A stretch of 64,000 bases of DNA from Mycolicibacterium sp. HK-90 (GCF_030486405.1 NZ_CP129613.1:6324001-6388000); one strand, 5' to 3'; counted from the stretch's first letter, positions 45,674 to 54,015 are shown. Translations and numbers: made by a program. Notes: a model not told the origin generated them from the sequence alone.

Positions 45674-45689
45674 GACCGCCCTTACTCAA

Positions 45690-45708
45690 TTAGGTAAGGC
45701 AAGCCTAA
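45690..45708. promoter_or_regulatory. IdeR/DtxR iron box
   Basis: TTAGGTAAGGCAAGCCTAA matches the IdeR consensus TTAGGTTAGGCTAACCTAA in 16 of 19 positions. It ends 16 bp upstream of the FprA-like start codon, where iron-bound IdeR would block the promoter. Confidence 0.78.
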
Positions 45709-45771
45709 ATAAAGGCCGGTATCCCGCAAGACCTCCCCTACGAGATCCGCGTCACGTGGCGTCGCGCGCGG

Positions 45772-46677
45772 TCATACCCCCGTGGCGCGGCGCACGTGCT
45801 CGACGATCCGCTCGTAGACCTTCCGGGTGACGTCGCCGGCGTTGCTCATGATGTTGTAGCCGTGGTCGACGCGGGGCACCTCGTGATACTCGGCCAGAGA
45901 CCCGACTGCGTCGAGTTTCTGGGCATACTGCCACGCCTCGTCGCGCAGCCGGTCGTACTCGGCGGTGACGATCAGCGCGGGGGCCATGCCGTCGATGCCG
46001 TCGGCGTTGGTGCCCCAGACCGGCGACGCCAGGCGGTCGGTGCGCCGGGCCCGATCGGGAATGTAGGCGGTGTCGAACACATCGCCCATCCACGGCTTCA
46101 ACACGGCCTTGCCGCCCAGCGGTGAGTGCTTGTCCCGGGTGGCGGTCACGAGGTCCAGTGGCGGATAGTGCAGAACCTGCAGCGCGATCCGCGGCCCGCC
46201 GTTCTCCAGAGCCAGCCGCGACGCGCCGGCGGACAGGCTGCCGCCGGCACTCTGGCCGCCGACACACAAGCGGCTGCCGTCCCAGTCCCGCTCGGGCGCC
46301 GAGGCCCAGCCGAGCACGTCATAGATCTGCTCGACCGGGGTGGGGAAACGACGATGCGGGGCCAGCAGGTAATCCACGTTGAGCACAACGACGTTCGCGT
46401 ACTCGGCAAGGAATCGGCACCACGGGTCGTCCTGCTCACGGTGGCCGACGACGAAGCCGCCGCCGTGGACATTGACGTACACCGGCGGCGGTGCCTCGCC
46501 GGCGGGCGGGCGGTACACCGTGGCGGCCACGTCACCATGGCGGGTGGGAATCGTCATAAAGGTTGTGCGGCCCGGAATTTCAGGGAAGCGGACCCCGGGC
46601 TTGGCCCATGGGTTCACCATCGCGGAGAACATCCGGGCCAGGGCATCGGCCGTCATCTGCTTGGTCAGTATGGACAC
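45772..46677 (-). CDS. HSL-family alpha/beta hydrolase (lipase/esterase, Lip-like)
   Basis: A 301-residue hormone-sensitive-lipase family esterase. Oxyanion motif: VNVHGGGFVVGH; nucleophile: GGQSAGGSL; acid: VTAEYDRLRDEAW; base: VPRVDHGYN. No signal peptide is seen. The GTG at 46677 has GAAGGAA upstream; a GTG at 46716 would add 13 residues and an ATG at 46656 would drop 7. It follows the iron-controlled reductase region on the same strand but is transcribed from its own start, and its neighbour upstream is the AraC gene (81 bp). Confidence 0.88.
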   Translation of the reverse strand: MSILTKQMTADALARMFSAMVNPWAKPGVRFPEIPGRTTFMTIPTRHGDVAATVYRPPAGEAPPPVYVNVHGGGFVVGHREQDDPWCRFLAEYANVVVLNVDYLLAPHRRFPTPVEQIYDVLGWASAPERDWDGSRLCVGGQSAGGSLSAGASRLALENGGPRIALQVLHYPPLDLVTATRDKHSPLGGKAVLKPWMGDVFDTAYIPDRARRTDRLASPVWGTNADGIDGMAPALIVTAEYDRLRDEAWQYAQKLDAVGSLAEYHEVPRVDHGYNIMSNAGDVTRKVYERIVEHVRRATGV

Positions 46678-46758
46678 GGTTTCCTTCGAATGAGCGGTCT
46701 GGCCAACAACAATCACTCGACGGTACCCGGGCTGGATCGGCTACCGCGGCTGCGCGGT

Positions 46759-47715
46759 TCAATTCAGGGTGTCGGACGGATTCTCGCCGAATGCGTGCCG
46801 GTAGGCGGCGGCGAAACGCCCGGTATGGGCGAATCCCCAGCGAGCCGCCACGGCTTGCACCGTCGTGGTCGTCGGGTCGGCCTTGAGCAGCTGCTGACGG
46901 GCGTGGTCCAGGCGCACCCGCCGCAGATATCCCATCGGCGAGACGTCGAGGTGGCGGCGGAACATGTACTGCAGCGCTCGGGGGGTGACGTAGACGGCCT
47001 CGGCGATGTCGACGAGGGCGATGTCGCGGTCGGCGTTGGCCTCGATATAGGCGACGGCCCGCCGCAGCAACGCCGGTTTCGCATCGCGCCGATCGGTCGG
47101 GCCGGGCTCCAGACCGGCGTTGGTCGGCATGGTGGCGATGACCGTCGCCGCCAACATCGAGGCGGTGGTCGAGGCGAGCAACGGCGGAACCGGTCCATCC
47201 GCGCCCCGCACCACCGAGCGCACGTACTCGATCGCGACCTTGAGCTGGTAACCGGCCTGCGGCGAGATCGGGCGGTGGCCCGCGATCCGCACCGGCCCGG
47301 CCGGCTCACCAGAGGCCGGCGTAGCGACGTGCCCCAGCATTTCGGTATCGAACATGGTCAGGTCATAGCCCGCTCGGCAAACCCGGCCCGAGTAGGGAAG
47401 CTCCGGCGGGGAGAACAACGTGACGTCACCGGGGCCGAAGACATCCGGCGGCTCGCCGATGAAGTTCTCCTCGATACGGCCCGAGTGCACGCGGCACAGA
47501 CAGATCCGGTTGAGCGGATCAGCGTCGTATGACATGTGATAGTCGAGCTGGAGTTCGTCGAAACTGATCGGCCCGAGCCACTTCCGGACGATGCGCGTGC
47601 TCGGACGCTCACCAGGCCCCCGGCCGATCGACATCTTCGTGTAGGCGCGCGCCAGGAAGTCCTCGGTTTCGCCGAGGTCCGAACTGGTGAAATCAAGGTC
47701 TTCGTTCGCCGTCAT
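46759..47715 (-). CDS. AraC family transcriptional regulator
   Basis: A 318-residue AraC regulator with an AraC_binding_2/cupin-like N-terminal domain (LDYHMSYDADPLNRICLCRV) and a C-terminal double HTH: IALVDIAEAVYVTPRALQYM and TVQAVAARWGFAHTGRFAAA, closing in RHAFGENPSDTL. The ATG at 47715 is used (a GTG precedes it by 3 nt). A GGGGG/CCCCC inverted repeat lies 26 bp upstream, possibly its own control site. It may regulate the esterase gene downstream, which is on the same strand. Confidence 0.87.
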   Translation of the reverse strand: MTANEDLDFTSSDLGETEDFLARAYTKMSIGRGPGERPSTRIVRKWLGPISFDELQLDYHMSYDADPLNRICLCRVHSGRIEENFIGEPPDVFGPGDVTLFSPPELPYSGRVCRAGYDLTMFDTEMLGHVATPASGEPAGPVRIAGHRPISPQAGYQLKVAIEYVRSVVRGADGPVPPLLASTTASMLAATVIATMPTNAGLEPGPTDRRDAKPALLRRAVAYIEANADRDIALVDIAEAVYVTPRALQYMFRRHLDVSPMGYLRRVRLDHARQQLLKADPTTTTVQAVAARWGFAHTGRFAAAYRHAFGENPSDTLN

Positions 47716-47741
47716 CACGTTTCGCTCAAGGTGGTCAAACC

Positions 47742-47790
47742 GGGGGTTACTGCCCCCAGGTTAACCATCCTACCTGCAACGCTTACGTTG
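47742..47790. promoter_or_regulatory. Two inverted repeats upstream of the AraC gene
   Basis: GGGGG-TTACTG-CCCCC (47742-47757) and CAACG-CTTA-CGTTG (47777-47790) lie in the 107-bp gap between the AraC start and the end of the STAS gene. They could be AraC-binding or transcription-stop elements. Confidence 0.35.
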
Positions 47791-47822
47791 TAAACGGCGA
47801 TCGGGCAGGCCCGCGCCGGCTG

Positions 47823-48221
47823 TCAGCCAGAACCGGCCGCCGGGCCGCCCGTGCCGACGACCGGCAGCCGGTGGTCGGCAAAGATCCGCAGGAGCGGGCG
47901 CAGCGCATCCCCGGGCACCACGTGCCAGGCCGCGTGCGTCCGATCGCATTCGTCGGCAAATGCCAACAGTTCGCGGAATCCGCTGACCGACATGAAATCG
48001 ACCGCACGCAGATCCAGGACGAAGGGGATCCCGGGCCGATTGAGCCGACGGATCGCGGCGACCAGTCGGTCCGAGTTGCAGATATCGATCTCCCCCTCGA
48101 CCACCAGTACGGTGGCCGGGCCGCGGACATGCGCGCAGACGCGCGCCCCGGAGCAGTCGATCACACCGATGTCGGACGATCGGACCGGCCGCAGTCGGCC
48201 GGAGTAATGAACAGCAGTCAT
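47823..48221 (-). CDS. STAS-domain protein (anti-anti-sigma factor-like)
   Basis: A 132-residue STAS domain: TVLVVEGEIDICNSDRLVAA, FVLDLRAVDFMSVSGFREL and CDRTHAAWHVVPGDALRPLL. In SpoIIAA the phosphorylated site is in DSSG; here the same place reads SVSG, so phospho-switching is uncertain. Mycobacteria have several such proteins that release SigF. No anti-sigma gene is adjacent. The ATG at 48221 gives a normal domain; the longer upstream frame has no protein-like content. Confidence 0.78.
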   Translation of the reverse strand: MTAVHYSGRLRPVRSSDIGVIDCSGARVCAHVRGPATVLVVEGEIDICNSDRLVAAIRRLNRPGIPFVLDLRAVDFMSVSGFRELLAFADECDRTHAAWHVVPGDALRPLLRIFADHRLPVVGTGGPAAGSG

Positions 48222-48544
48222 GATGGCACCCCATCGCCTAGCTCTAGCTACCAGGACGAGGTAACCCTCGACCACGTGACCGGCTGTGTCCTCAACCCGC
48301 ATCGAGGCTATCGCGATCAAGGTCGGCAGGCACCGCTGCGGACGATGCGTCCCCTGGCCCACTGACGCCGGAATGCTGTCCACGACAACGGTTCTCGGTA
48401 TCTACGCACTCCCCGACGGGTCATGATCATTTCGTTGTCTGGATGACGGAGAGGCCCTGCGTGTTCGTTTATTGACCCGGCCGTAGGTCAGCGGTCGCCC
48501 CCGGCCACGCCTCACCCACTCGCCGGCAAACGTGAACATGTCTC
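48222..48544. other. Non-coding 323-bp intergenic region
   Basis: I find no supported gene between the divergent STAS and TetR genes. A near-palindrome TAGCT-CT-AGCTA (48239-48250) lies 18 bp upstream of the STAS start, and the TetR-side palindrome is listed separately. The rest probably carries promoters for both genes. Confidence 0.45.
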
Positions 48545-48548
48545 ATGT
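48536..48548. promoter_or_regulatory. Palindrome over the TetR start codon
   Basis: ACATG-TCT-CATGT is a perfect inverted repeat that includes the ATG at 48545. It may be an autoregulatory site, in which case translation could begin at the GTG at 48572. Confidence 0.35.
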
Positions 48549-49192
48549 CAGGTATATGGGACGATCTAGAGGTGGTCACCCACAAGCCACTCCGGCGACG
48601 CCAACCCGTACAGGAGCGCAGCAGACGACGCGTCGAACGCATCCGGGCCGCCGCGCTCGAGCTACTGGAGACCAGGGGTGTCGACGCCGTAACCACCCGC
48701 GCCATCGCCCAACGGGCAGAGGTGCCGGTCGCGACGGTGTACCAGTTCTTCCCCAACCGGGACGCGATCCTGCAGGAGATCGTCTCCGACCACCTGGACC
48801 GGAGGGACGCCGAAGGCGCCGCGATCCTCGCCGCCTTGGCTCCGACCAGCCTCGCCGAGGTGGCTCACGGCATCTTCGAATTCCACTACGAGCACCTGCG
48901 CAACCATCCGCACCTGGTCAACCTGCATTACACGAGCCTGGCCAGCGGCCTGCTCGCCGACCCTCGCGCGCGCAGGGCGGATTTCGCCAGGGCCCTGCAC
49001 GGGGCCTTGCTGCACTGGGGACTGCTGCGCGAGGGCACCGATCCCCTGGTCACGATGGTGGCGGTGGAGATGGGTGATCGGCTGTTGGAGATGGCCTTCC
49101 ACGCCGGCCCGGAGAAAGACCGCGCGATCCTCACCGAGGGCGCACGGGCCCTGACCCAGTATCTGCAGGCCTACGCCGCACCCACCGCCTGA
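48545..49192 (+). CDS. TetR family transcriptional regulator
   Basis: A 215-residue TetR-type regulator: RRRVERIRAAALELLETRGV, then TRAIAQRAEVPVATVYQFFP for the HTH, and an all-helical effector domain with EFHYEHLRNHPHLVNLHYTS. The start is taken at the ATG at 48545, with a GTG at 48572 (VVTHKPLRR) as a good alternative, since the palindrome covers the former. The gene's 3' end overlaps by 22 bp the convergent zinc-box gene. The target is unknown; the STAS gene is divergent. Confidence 0.82.
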   Translation: MSGIWDDLEVVTHKPLRRRQPVQERSRRRVERIRAAALELLETRGVDAVTTRAIAQRAEVPVATVYQFFPNRDAILQEIVSDHLDRRDAEGAAILAALAPTSLAEVAHGIFEFHYEHLRNHPHLVNLHYTSLASGLLADPRARRADFARALHGALLHWGLLREGTDPLVTMVAVEMGDRLLEMAFHAGPEKDRAILTEGARALTQYLQAYAAPTA

Positions 49193-49581
49193 TCGACGCG
49201 TTCCTGTTTGGCCGCGGCGAACCGGGCGAGGGTCCCGACGAACCCGTCGAGGTTCGCGGTCTGCACGACACGCAGCCGGTGGTCGGCGGTCCAGCGTCCG
49301 TCGCACCGTTCGAGTACGACGACGTCCACCGGTTCGTCGAACACCGGTGTCGCCACCCCAGGGGAAGCCGGATCGCGCCAGTTCTCGACGATGTGGACCT
49401 GCAGAGGCCTACCGTCGAGCCGCCGGACCCGCACGGCCGAAGCCGTCACCGAGACCGCGACGGTGGCGGTCGGGTAATCACCGCCGATACCCACCTGCAC
49501 GACGTCGTCGACGAGCGGAACGGTGAGCAGGATCGATCCCGGTCTCAGTTGGTCCAGCAGGGCCGACGTACACGCACGCAT
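49171..49581 (-). CDS. Conserved hypothetical protein behind a Zur-type box
   Basis: A 136-residue protein (starting MRACTSALLDQLRPGSILLT) I cannot assign to a named family. It has alternating beta-strand-like stretches (TVAVSVTASAVRVRRLDGRP, VDVVVLERCDG) and two cysteines, no signal peptide and no membrane segment. The ATG at 49581 is chosen because the ATG at 49605 would translate the AT-rich palindrome as KMIIING, which then serves better as an operator. A zinc-starvation role is suggested only by that site. It overlaps the TetR 3' end by 22 bp. Confidence 0.55.
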   Translation of the reverse strand: MRACTSALLDQLRPGSILLTVPLVDDVVQVGIGGDYPTATVAVSVTASAVRVRRLDGRPLQVHIVENWRDPASPGVATPVFDEPVDVVVLERCDGRWTADHRLRVVQTANLDGFVGTLARFAAAKQERVDQAVGAA

Positions 49582-49584
49582 GCC

Positions 49585-49605
49585 GTTAATGATTATCATT
49601 TTCAT
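49585..49605. promoter_or_regulatory. Zur/FurB-type AT-rich palindrome
   Basis: On the minus strand ATGAAAATGATAATCATTAA occupies the place just upstream of the ATG at 49581. The core AATGA-TTA-TCATT is perfectly symmetric, and 17 of 19 bases match the classical Fur consensus; mycobacterial Zur boxes have the same TGAAAAT...ATTTTCA-like character. In this GC-rich sequence such a run is striking. Confidence 0.6.
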
Positions 49606-49647
49606 CAGCTGCGCTCAACTCAAGCCGCAACTGCACCGGTCAGAAGG

Positions 49648-50163
49648 TCAGCCGCGGCGACTACCGCTGCCGCTGCCACCCACCTCGGCGGCCAGCGGCG
49701 GCGGCAGCGGGGTGGTCGGCGTCGCGGAGACCGGAGCGCTCGGCGCGTCCTGAGCACCCGGGCGGTGGAAGTCGACCATCGACTCTTCCCGGATCACCTT
49801 CTCCCCGACGCTGAGGACCAGCGACTTCGCGCTCACCATGTACTCGATCCCCGCGTTCTCGGCGAGGAACGCGCCGTTGTCGTTGCTGGTGGCCGGCACG
49901 ATCAACTTGGCGCCGTCGCGCAACCGCACCCCGCGGTACTCGTACTTGCCACCGGACACCGAACAGATCGCCACCCGGGAGGCATCGGTGCTGCCGAACA
50001 ACACGGTCGCCTCGGCGCTGGCGCAACGCGCCGTGGAATCGACATAGCCCCGGGCATCACTGGCCGGGGCGGCGGAGGCCGCCGGAACTCCCACCGCGAG
50101 CAACATGACACCAGCCGTCACCGCAGCGGTGATGCAGCGACGTGGGGACCAGGGACCAGACAT
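49648..50163 (-). CDS. Secreted protein of unknown function
   Basis: A 171-residue exported protein. A signal peptide (RRCITAAVTAGVMLLAVGVP) ends near AASAAP at about residue 32. The mature part has two Cys likely paired (RCASAE..., VAICSVSGG), a beta-rich core (YEYRGVRLRDGAKLIVPATS) and a Pro/Ser/Gly tail (TPTTPLPPPLA). I do not recognise a family; the layout resembles many small mycobacterial envelope proteins. It is preceded by a CGTTGAC/GTCAACG palindrome and a TetR gene on the same strand. Confidence 0.75.
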   Translation of the reverse strand: MSGPWSPRRCITAAVTAGVMLLAVGVPAASAAPASDARGYVDSTARCASAEATVLFGSTDASRVAICSVSGGKYEYRGVRLRDGAKLIVPATSNDNGAFLAENAGIEYMVSAKSLVLSVGEKVIREESMVDFHRPGAQDAPSAPVSATPTTPLPPPLAAEVGGSGSGSRRG

Positions 50164-50298
50164 CGCCTACAACTGAACCACGGCTTTGCTGCTTACGGGA
50201 GCGTCAGCCCCGAGACACCACCGAATCGTTAGATCCCCGCAATACAGTCGATGATCAGGGTCGGCAGATTCAAGGGCCCTCCCGTCGGCCGTCCGCGC

Positions 50299-50320
50299 CG
50301 TTGACTGACTATGGTCAACG
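50299..50320. promoter_or_regulatory. Palindrome between a TetR gene and a secreted protein gene
   Basis: CGTTGAC-TGACTATG-GTCAACG has 7-bp arms that match exactly. It is 136 bp upstream of the secreted protein start. A related TTGA-CCCGAC-TCAA (50970-50983) occurs just upstream of the adjacent TetR gene, so both may be bound by that TetR. Confidence 0.45.
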
Positions 50321-50355
50321 AATCGCCGGCTCTACGGCGGCGGACAGATCTGGGT

Positions 50356-50955
50356 CTAAGGCGCCAGGCTCCGCATGGTCCTGACCACGTAGTCCTCCAG
50401 CAGGGCGTCGCGAGTGGGCCAATCGTTGGTGGTGATCAGCAGCGCGTAGAAGCCGAGCAGGAAGAACACCGCGCTGTTCCACGGGTTGACGTCGGCGGCG
50501 GCCGCACCCTGCTGCTGGGCCAATTCGATCTCCCGGGCCACCCCGGAGATCACCGGGTGTTCCTGACTTTCCGGCGCCGGCGGGCGGGTCTGCGAGAAGT
50601 GAAGGGCCAGAAAATCTTTGAACAGCACCCCGCCGAGACGGCGTTCCAGGCCGATCACCAGCCGCATGGCCTCACGCAGCCCGTCCTCCAGGCTGTGCGG
50701 CTTCTTGAGGAACTGGGTGTACTGCTTGGCGATACGTTCCTCCTCGCGCTGCTCGAGCTCCAGGAGCACGTGTTCCTTGGTGGGGAAATGGAAGAAGAAC
50801 GTGCCGTGCGCGACGCCGGCGGCGGTGACGATCGCGCCGACGTCCGCGTCGGCCATCCCCGCTCTCTTGAATTCCGCGATCGCCGCACCCATCAACCGCT
50901 CACGCGTCTGCAGGCGCTTCGCCTCACGCGCAGACAGCCCGTCTGCCACAGCCAT
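50356..50955 (-). CDS. TetR family transcriptional regulator
   Basis: A 199-residue TetR-type regulator: RLQTRERLMGAAIAEFKRAG, then GAIVTAAGVAHGTFFFHFPT for the HTH; a helical C-terminal domain with VFFLLGFYALLITTNDWPTR. It starts at the ATG at 50955. Short palindromes flank it on both sides, suggesting control of itself and of the secreted protein gene downstream. The ligand is unknown. Confidence 0.87.
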   Translation of the reverse strand: MAVADGLSAREAKRLQTRERLMGAAIAEFKRAGMADADVGAIVTAAGVAHGTFFFHFPTKEHVLLELEQREEERIAKQYTQFLKKPHSLEDGLREAMRLVIGLERRLGGVLFKDFLALHFSQTRPPAPESQEHPVISGVAREIELAQQQGAAAADVNPWNSAVFFLLGFYALLITTNDWPTRDALLEDYVVRTMRSLAP

Positions 50956-51003
50956 CCGATCCCTTCATATTGACCCGACTCAACGAACCGATTCACCCCG
51001 AAT

Positions 51004-51687
51004 CTAACGTGTGGCCGCATCTCGCAGAATCTGCTGCAGCCGGTCCAGCGGATCCCCGGCACTCGGGTCGAGCCGGTTGCCCGGGTCGGTGGGTGCCGTG
51101 CCGGCCGACGCCGGCGGCGGGGCCTGCACCGGCGGGGGCGGCGGCGCGGCCGGTGGCAAGACAGCTGCGGCCTGATCGATCTTCCCGTTCAACCGGGCCC
51201 GCGCCTCATCGCGGACGGTGCGGCGATCCGGGTCCGGGTCGGAATTGCCGGCGAAGCACCCGTCCGGTGCCCGGTCCACCACATCCCGTGCGGCCAGGTA
51301 CTGGGTCTGGGCGGTCCGATTGTCGGCCACCGCTGCGGCGCGGTCCCCGAGCGTCTCCCTGACCAGCTCCAGATTGACCATGGCCGAACATGTTTCGCCG
51401 CTGTCGAGGCGCTCCGCTGCCGCCGCGAAGTGGCGATCCGCGTCGGCGAGCCGATCTTCGAGCACCGCCAGGCCGCCGGCGGCGAAGTCCGCCTTGCCCG
51501 GCTCGACGACATCGAACACCTGGAGCATCGCGACCTCGCGCGCCATCGCCGCCGCGTCGCGGTCGGTGAAGCTGGACCCCGCCGAGGCCCCGATCACCAC
51601 GACCGACAGCAGTTTGACCACGGCCACGACGGCCACCAGCGCCACCGGGGCGGAATACAGCAGCAGACGTCGGCGCAATGTACTCAT
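51004..51687 (-). CDS. Membrane-anchored tetratricopeptide-like protein of the MoxR locus
   Basis: A 227-residue protein with an N-terminal membrane helix (about 8-30, LLLYSAPVALVAVVAVVKLL), an extracytoplasmic helical part (DRLADADRHFAAAAERLDSG) that looks TPR-like, and a Pro-rich stretch (PPAAPPPPPVQAPPPAS) before the C-terminus. Function is unknown; in similar loci a TPR protein completes the Bat-like complex. It is the last gene of the operon, with its ATG overlapping the stop of the vWA gene (ATGA). Confidence 0.75.
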   Translation of the reverse strand: MSTLRRRLLLYSAPVALVAVVAVVKLLSVVVIGASAGSSFTDRDAAAMAREVAMLQVFDVVEPGKADFAAGGLAVLEDRLADADRHFAAAAERLDSGETCSAMVNLELVRETLGDRAAAVADNRTAQTQYLAARDVVDRAPDGCFAGNSDPDPDRRTVRDEARARLNGKIDQAAAVLPPAAPPPPPVQAPPPASAGTAPTDPGNRLDPSAGDPLDRLQQILRDAATR

Positions 51688-52604
51688 GGCCGCGGCCCGA
51701 CATCGATGGACTGGGTGCGCCGGAACTCGCGGAGCACCAGGTACAGCTCGACCAGGAGGAGCAGCGCGGCGGCGCCGGCGAAGACCCAATACAGCCTGGT
51801 GGCGGTGGTCACCGGTGGGACAGCCGGGACCTGCCCGCCGGCGTCGGCGTCGGCTCCGAGCCGGTCCGCCAGCGGTGTCGCGTCGGTCCGCGACACGAAC
51901 GGCACCCCGATCTGATCGGCGACGCCACGCAGCGCCTGCGAGCCGACGCTGCCGTAGCCCAGCACCGCACCGCCATCCACGGCGTTCTCCGGCAGCTGGA
52001 ATTCACGCTGCGGCGCTTGCGATTCCGCGGCTCCGGCGCCGAGGTAGAACACCAGATTCTGGGCTCGCGGGAATTGCTGCACCGCGCTGATCAGTTGGTA
52101 GCGCAGCACGCTGGCGGCCGCGCCGACATTGGCATCCGGTGTCGCCGCGTACGCGTCCATGGCCGACACCACCGGGCGCAGGCTCCACGTATCGGCGGAC
52201 AGCGGCCATTCCACCGCCGGGCGGTCGGCGAAGGAGATCAGCGCGAAGCGCGCGTTGGGATGGCGTTCGATCAACGCCGCGATGTCGTCGCGGGCCCCCG
52301 CCATCCGAGAGCGGCCGGCGGCGTCCGGCTCGGACATCTCCGGTGACCGATCGAGGATCACGAAGATGCTGGGTTCGAGATCACCGGCCGGCCGGGGCAC
52401 GGTGTCGCGTCGCCCACCCACCGTGGGACCCACGGCCGCCACGAGCAGCAGCAGGCCGGCCGTCGTCAGCGCGGACCAGCGCCACACCGCGGGCCAGCCG
52501 CCACCACGCGCCCGGACCCGTCCGAAGGTCATCACGCGGGCCGCGATCAGCACCACCGCGAGCGCTGCGAGCAGCAGCGGCGGCAGCACCGGCTCCAGGC
52601 TCAT
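51684..52604 (-). CDS. Membrane protein with von Willebrand A-like domain (BatA/BatB type)
   Basis: A 306-residue protein: two N-terminal membrane helices (PVLPPLLLAALAVVLIAARV and WSALTTAGLLLLVAAVG), a von Willebrand A domain starting at SIFVILDRSPEMSEPD, and a final helix (LYWVFAGAAALLLLVELYL). The metal-site motif DxSxS reads DRSPE, so the metal ion site is altered. It overlaps both neighbours by a few bases. Bat-type proteins assist aerotolerance, membrane protein assembly or cell-envelope integrity in complexes with MoxR ATPases. Confidence 0.82.
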   Translation of the reverse strand: MSLEPVLPPLLLAALAVVLIAARVMTFGRVRARGGGWPAVWRWSALTTAGLLLLVAAVGPTVGGRRDTVPRPAGDLEPSIFVILDRSPEMSEPDAAGRSRMAGARDDIAALIERHPNARFALISFADRPAVEWPLSADTWSLRPVVSAMDAYAATPDANVGAAASVLRYQLISAVQQFPRAQNLVFYLGAGAAESQAPQREFQLPENAVDGGAVLGYGSVGSQALRGVADQIGVPFVSRTDATPLADRLGADADAGGQVPAVPPVTTATRLYWVFAGAAALLLLVELYLVLREFRRTQSIDVGPRP

Positions 52605-53551
52605 CGCCGCATCACCACCGGCCACCACCACAGCACCGTCAACGCCAGCAACCCGAGCAACACCGGAAGCCCGGGGGTTTCGGCAGACCGGACCTCCGCG
52701 GTGTCGCCGGTTGTCCCCGCTTGCGGTGGGTGCTCCCGGATCTCGGTCAGATGCGCGGCCACGTCGGCCGAATCAGCGAACCACCGCCCGCCGGTGTCGC
52801 GGGTCAGGTCCGCCACGACGCCAGGTCCGGGGGTGATGGCGTTGACCTGCACGCCCGCCGTGAGGGCCAGATCGCGGAGACGGTCCCGGGTGAACAGCGG
52901 CGCGGTGCCGCCGGGCAGCGATTCGGGTCCCACGTAGATCAGTGACCGCCGTTGTCCGGCCTTCTCCTCGAACGACGGGAAACCGGTCAGGCACAGGGCC
53001 AGCACGTCCTCGACGCTTGCGGCGTAATCGACGTAGGCCACCGGCGCGACGAACGGCCGGGTTCCGTCCTGCTGGGCGAACGCACCGAATTGGGCTGCCG
53101 CGTACTGATAGTCGCGGGTGAGCGGGATGACGCGACGGTTCGCCGAGGTCAGTCCGATCCGGTCGGTCCCGAAAGAACCGACCCGATCGGCGAAATACCG
53201 CAGCGTGGTGCTGACGACCGGTTCGGTGACCGGGCCACCGACACAGACCATGATGTCCTCCGGCGTCGCGATCTGGCCGGCCCTCGTCCACGACGGCAAC
53301 CCAACGGGTCGCGCGGTCACCACCACCGACGACACGAAGGCCAGCGTCAGCATCACCATGGCGATCACGGCGGACATGGTCTGCAACCGCGCGGCCCGCA
53401 CGTATTCGGGCAGCCGGGTCAGCCGCCCGGTATTGGCCAGCGGTCTCAGGTCGTCGGGGTGGACCGACTGCTTCAACAGCAGGGCCAGGCCGACGCACCC
53501 GGCAAGTGCGAGGCAACCGATGATGCCCACCGTCCACCAGATCAGGTCCAT
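52601..53551 (-). CDS. Second membrane protein of the Bat/vWA-like locus
   Basis: A 316-residue protein with two N-terminal membrane helices (WWTVGIIGCLALAGCVGLAL, MSAVIAMVMLTLAFVSSVVV), a middle domain in the von Willebrand A position (PEDIMVCVGGPVTEPVVST, AGQRRSLIYVGPESLPGG) and a C-terminal helix (LPVLLGLLALTVLWWWPVV). The metal-site motif DxSxS is absent, so this is a degenerate or divergent vWA. Stop and start overlaps show a coupled operon. A partner role for the MoxR-DUF58 pair is inferred. Confidence 0.75.
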   Translation of the reverse strand: MDLIWWTVGIIGCLALAGCVGLALLLKQSVHPDDLRPLANTGRLTRLPEYVRAARLQTMSAVIAMVMLTLAFVSSVVVTARPVGLPSWTRAGQIATPEDIMVCVGGPVTEPVVSTTLRYFADRVGSFGTDRIGLTSANRRVIPLTRDYQYAAAQFGAFAQQDGTRPFVAPVAYVDYAASVEDVLALCLTGFPSFEEKAGQRRSLIYVGPESLPGGTAPLFTRDRLRDLALTAGVQVNAITPGPGVVADLTRDTGGRWFADSADVAAHLTEIREHPPQAGTTGDTAEVRSAETPGLPVLLGLLALTVLWWWPVVMRR

Positions 53552-54015
53552 CCGCGGATCAGCTCCTCGGTGGTGTCGCTGGCCTCACCGGCGTCGAGCG
53601 GTGAGTGGTGATTGAACTGAATGTCGGTGAGCTCGGCCAGGATCGGTGCGGCCGGCGCCGCGGCGCTGCCGGCGATGGCGTCGACCTGCATGTACTGGGC
53701 CTGGACCCCGGTGGCGGAATGCAGGAACGCGCGCAGCTCGCGGCTCAGCGCGGCGCCGGCCGGTGCCGCGCCGAGATCACCTGCCCGGTAACGGTTTCCG
53801 ATCAATCGGACGGCGCGGGCCGACCGGCGGCGCAGGTACTCGGCGCGCGCTGCGCCGACGACAGGCAGGTCCCGCACCGGGCGGCGCTGCGACGTCAGCA
53901 GGAACACGCCCGCATACCAGGCGGCGAGCAACAGGATCAGGCCGATCGCGATCCACAGCCACACGGGCGAGTAGGGCGTGGGGCCGATCACGTGGCGCAG
54001 CAGGTCATCCGGCAC
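53542..54015 (-). CDS. Small membrane protein (DUF4381-like) of the MoxR locus
   Basis: A 157-residue protein with one hydrophobic helix near the N-terminus (LWIAIGLILLLAAWYAGVFL) and a basic, helical cytoplasmic part (AEYLRRRSARAVRLIGNRYR). It sits where DUF4381 proteins lie in Bat-like operons. Its start overlaps the DUF58 stop by 11 bp and its stop overlaps the following vWA gene by 10 bp. Confidence 0.7.
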   Translation of the reverse strand: MPDDLLRHVIGPTPYSPVWLWIAIGLILLLAAWYAGVFLLTSQRRPVRDLPVVGAARAEYLRRRSARAVRLIGNRYRAGDLGAAPAGAALSRELRAFLHSATGVQAQYMQVDAIAGSAAAPAAPILAELTDIQFNHHSPLDAGEASDTTEELIRGWT

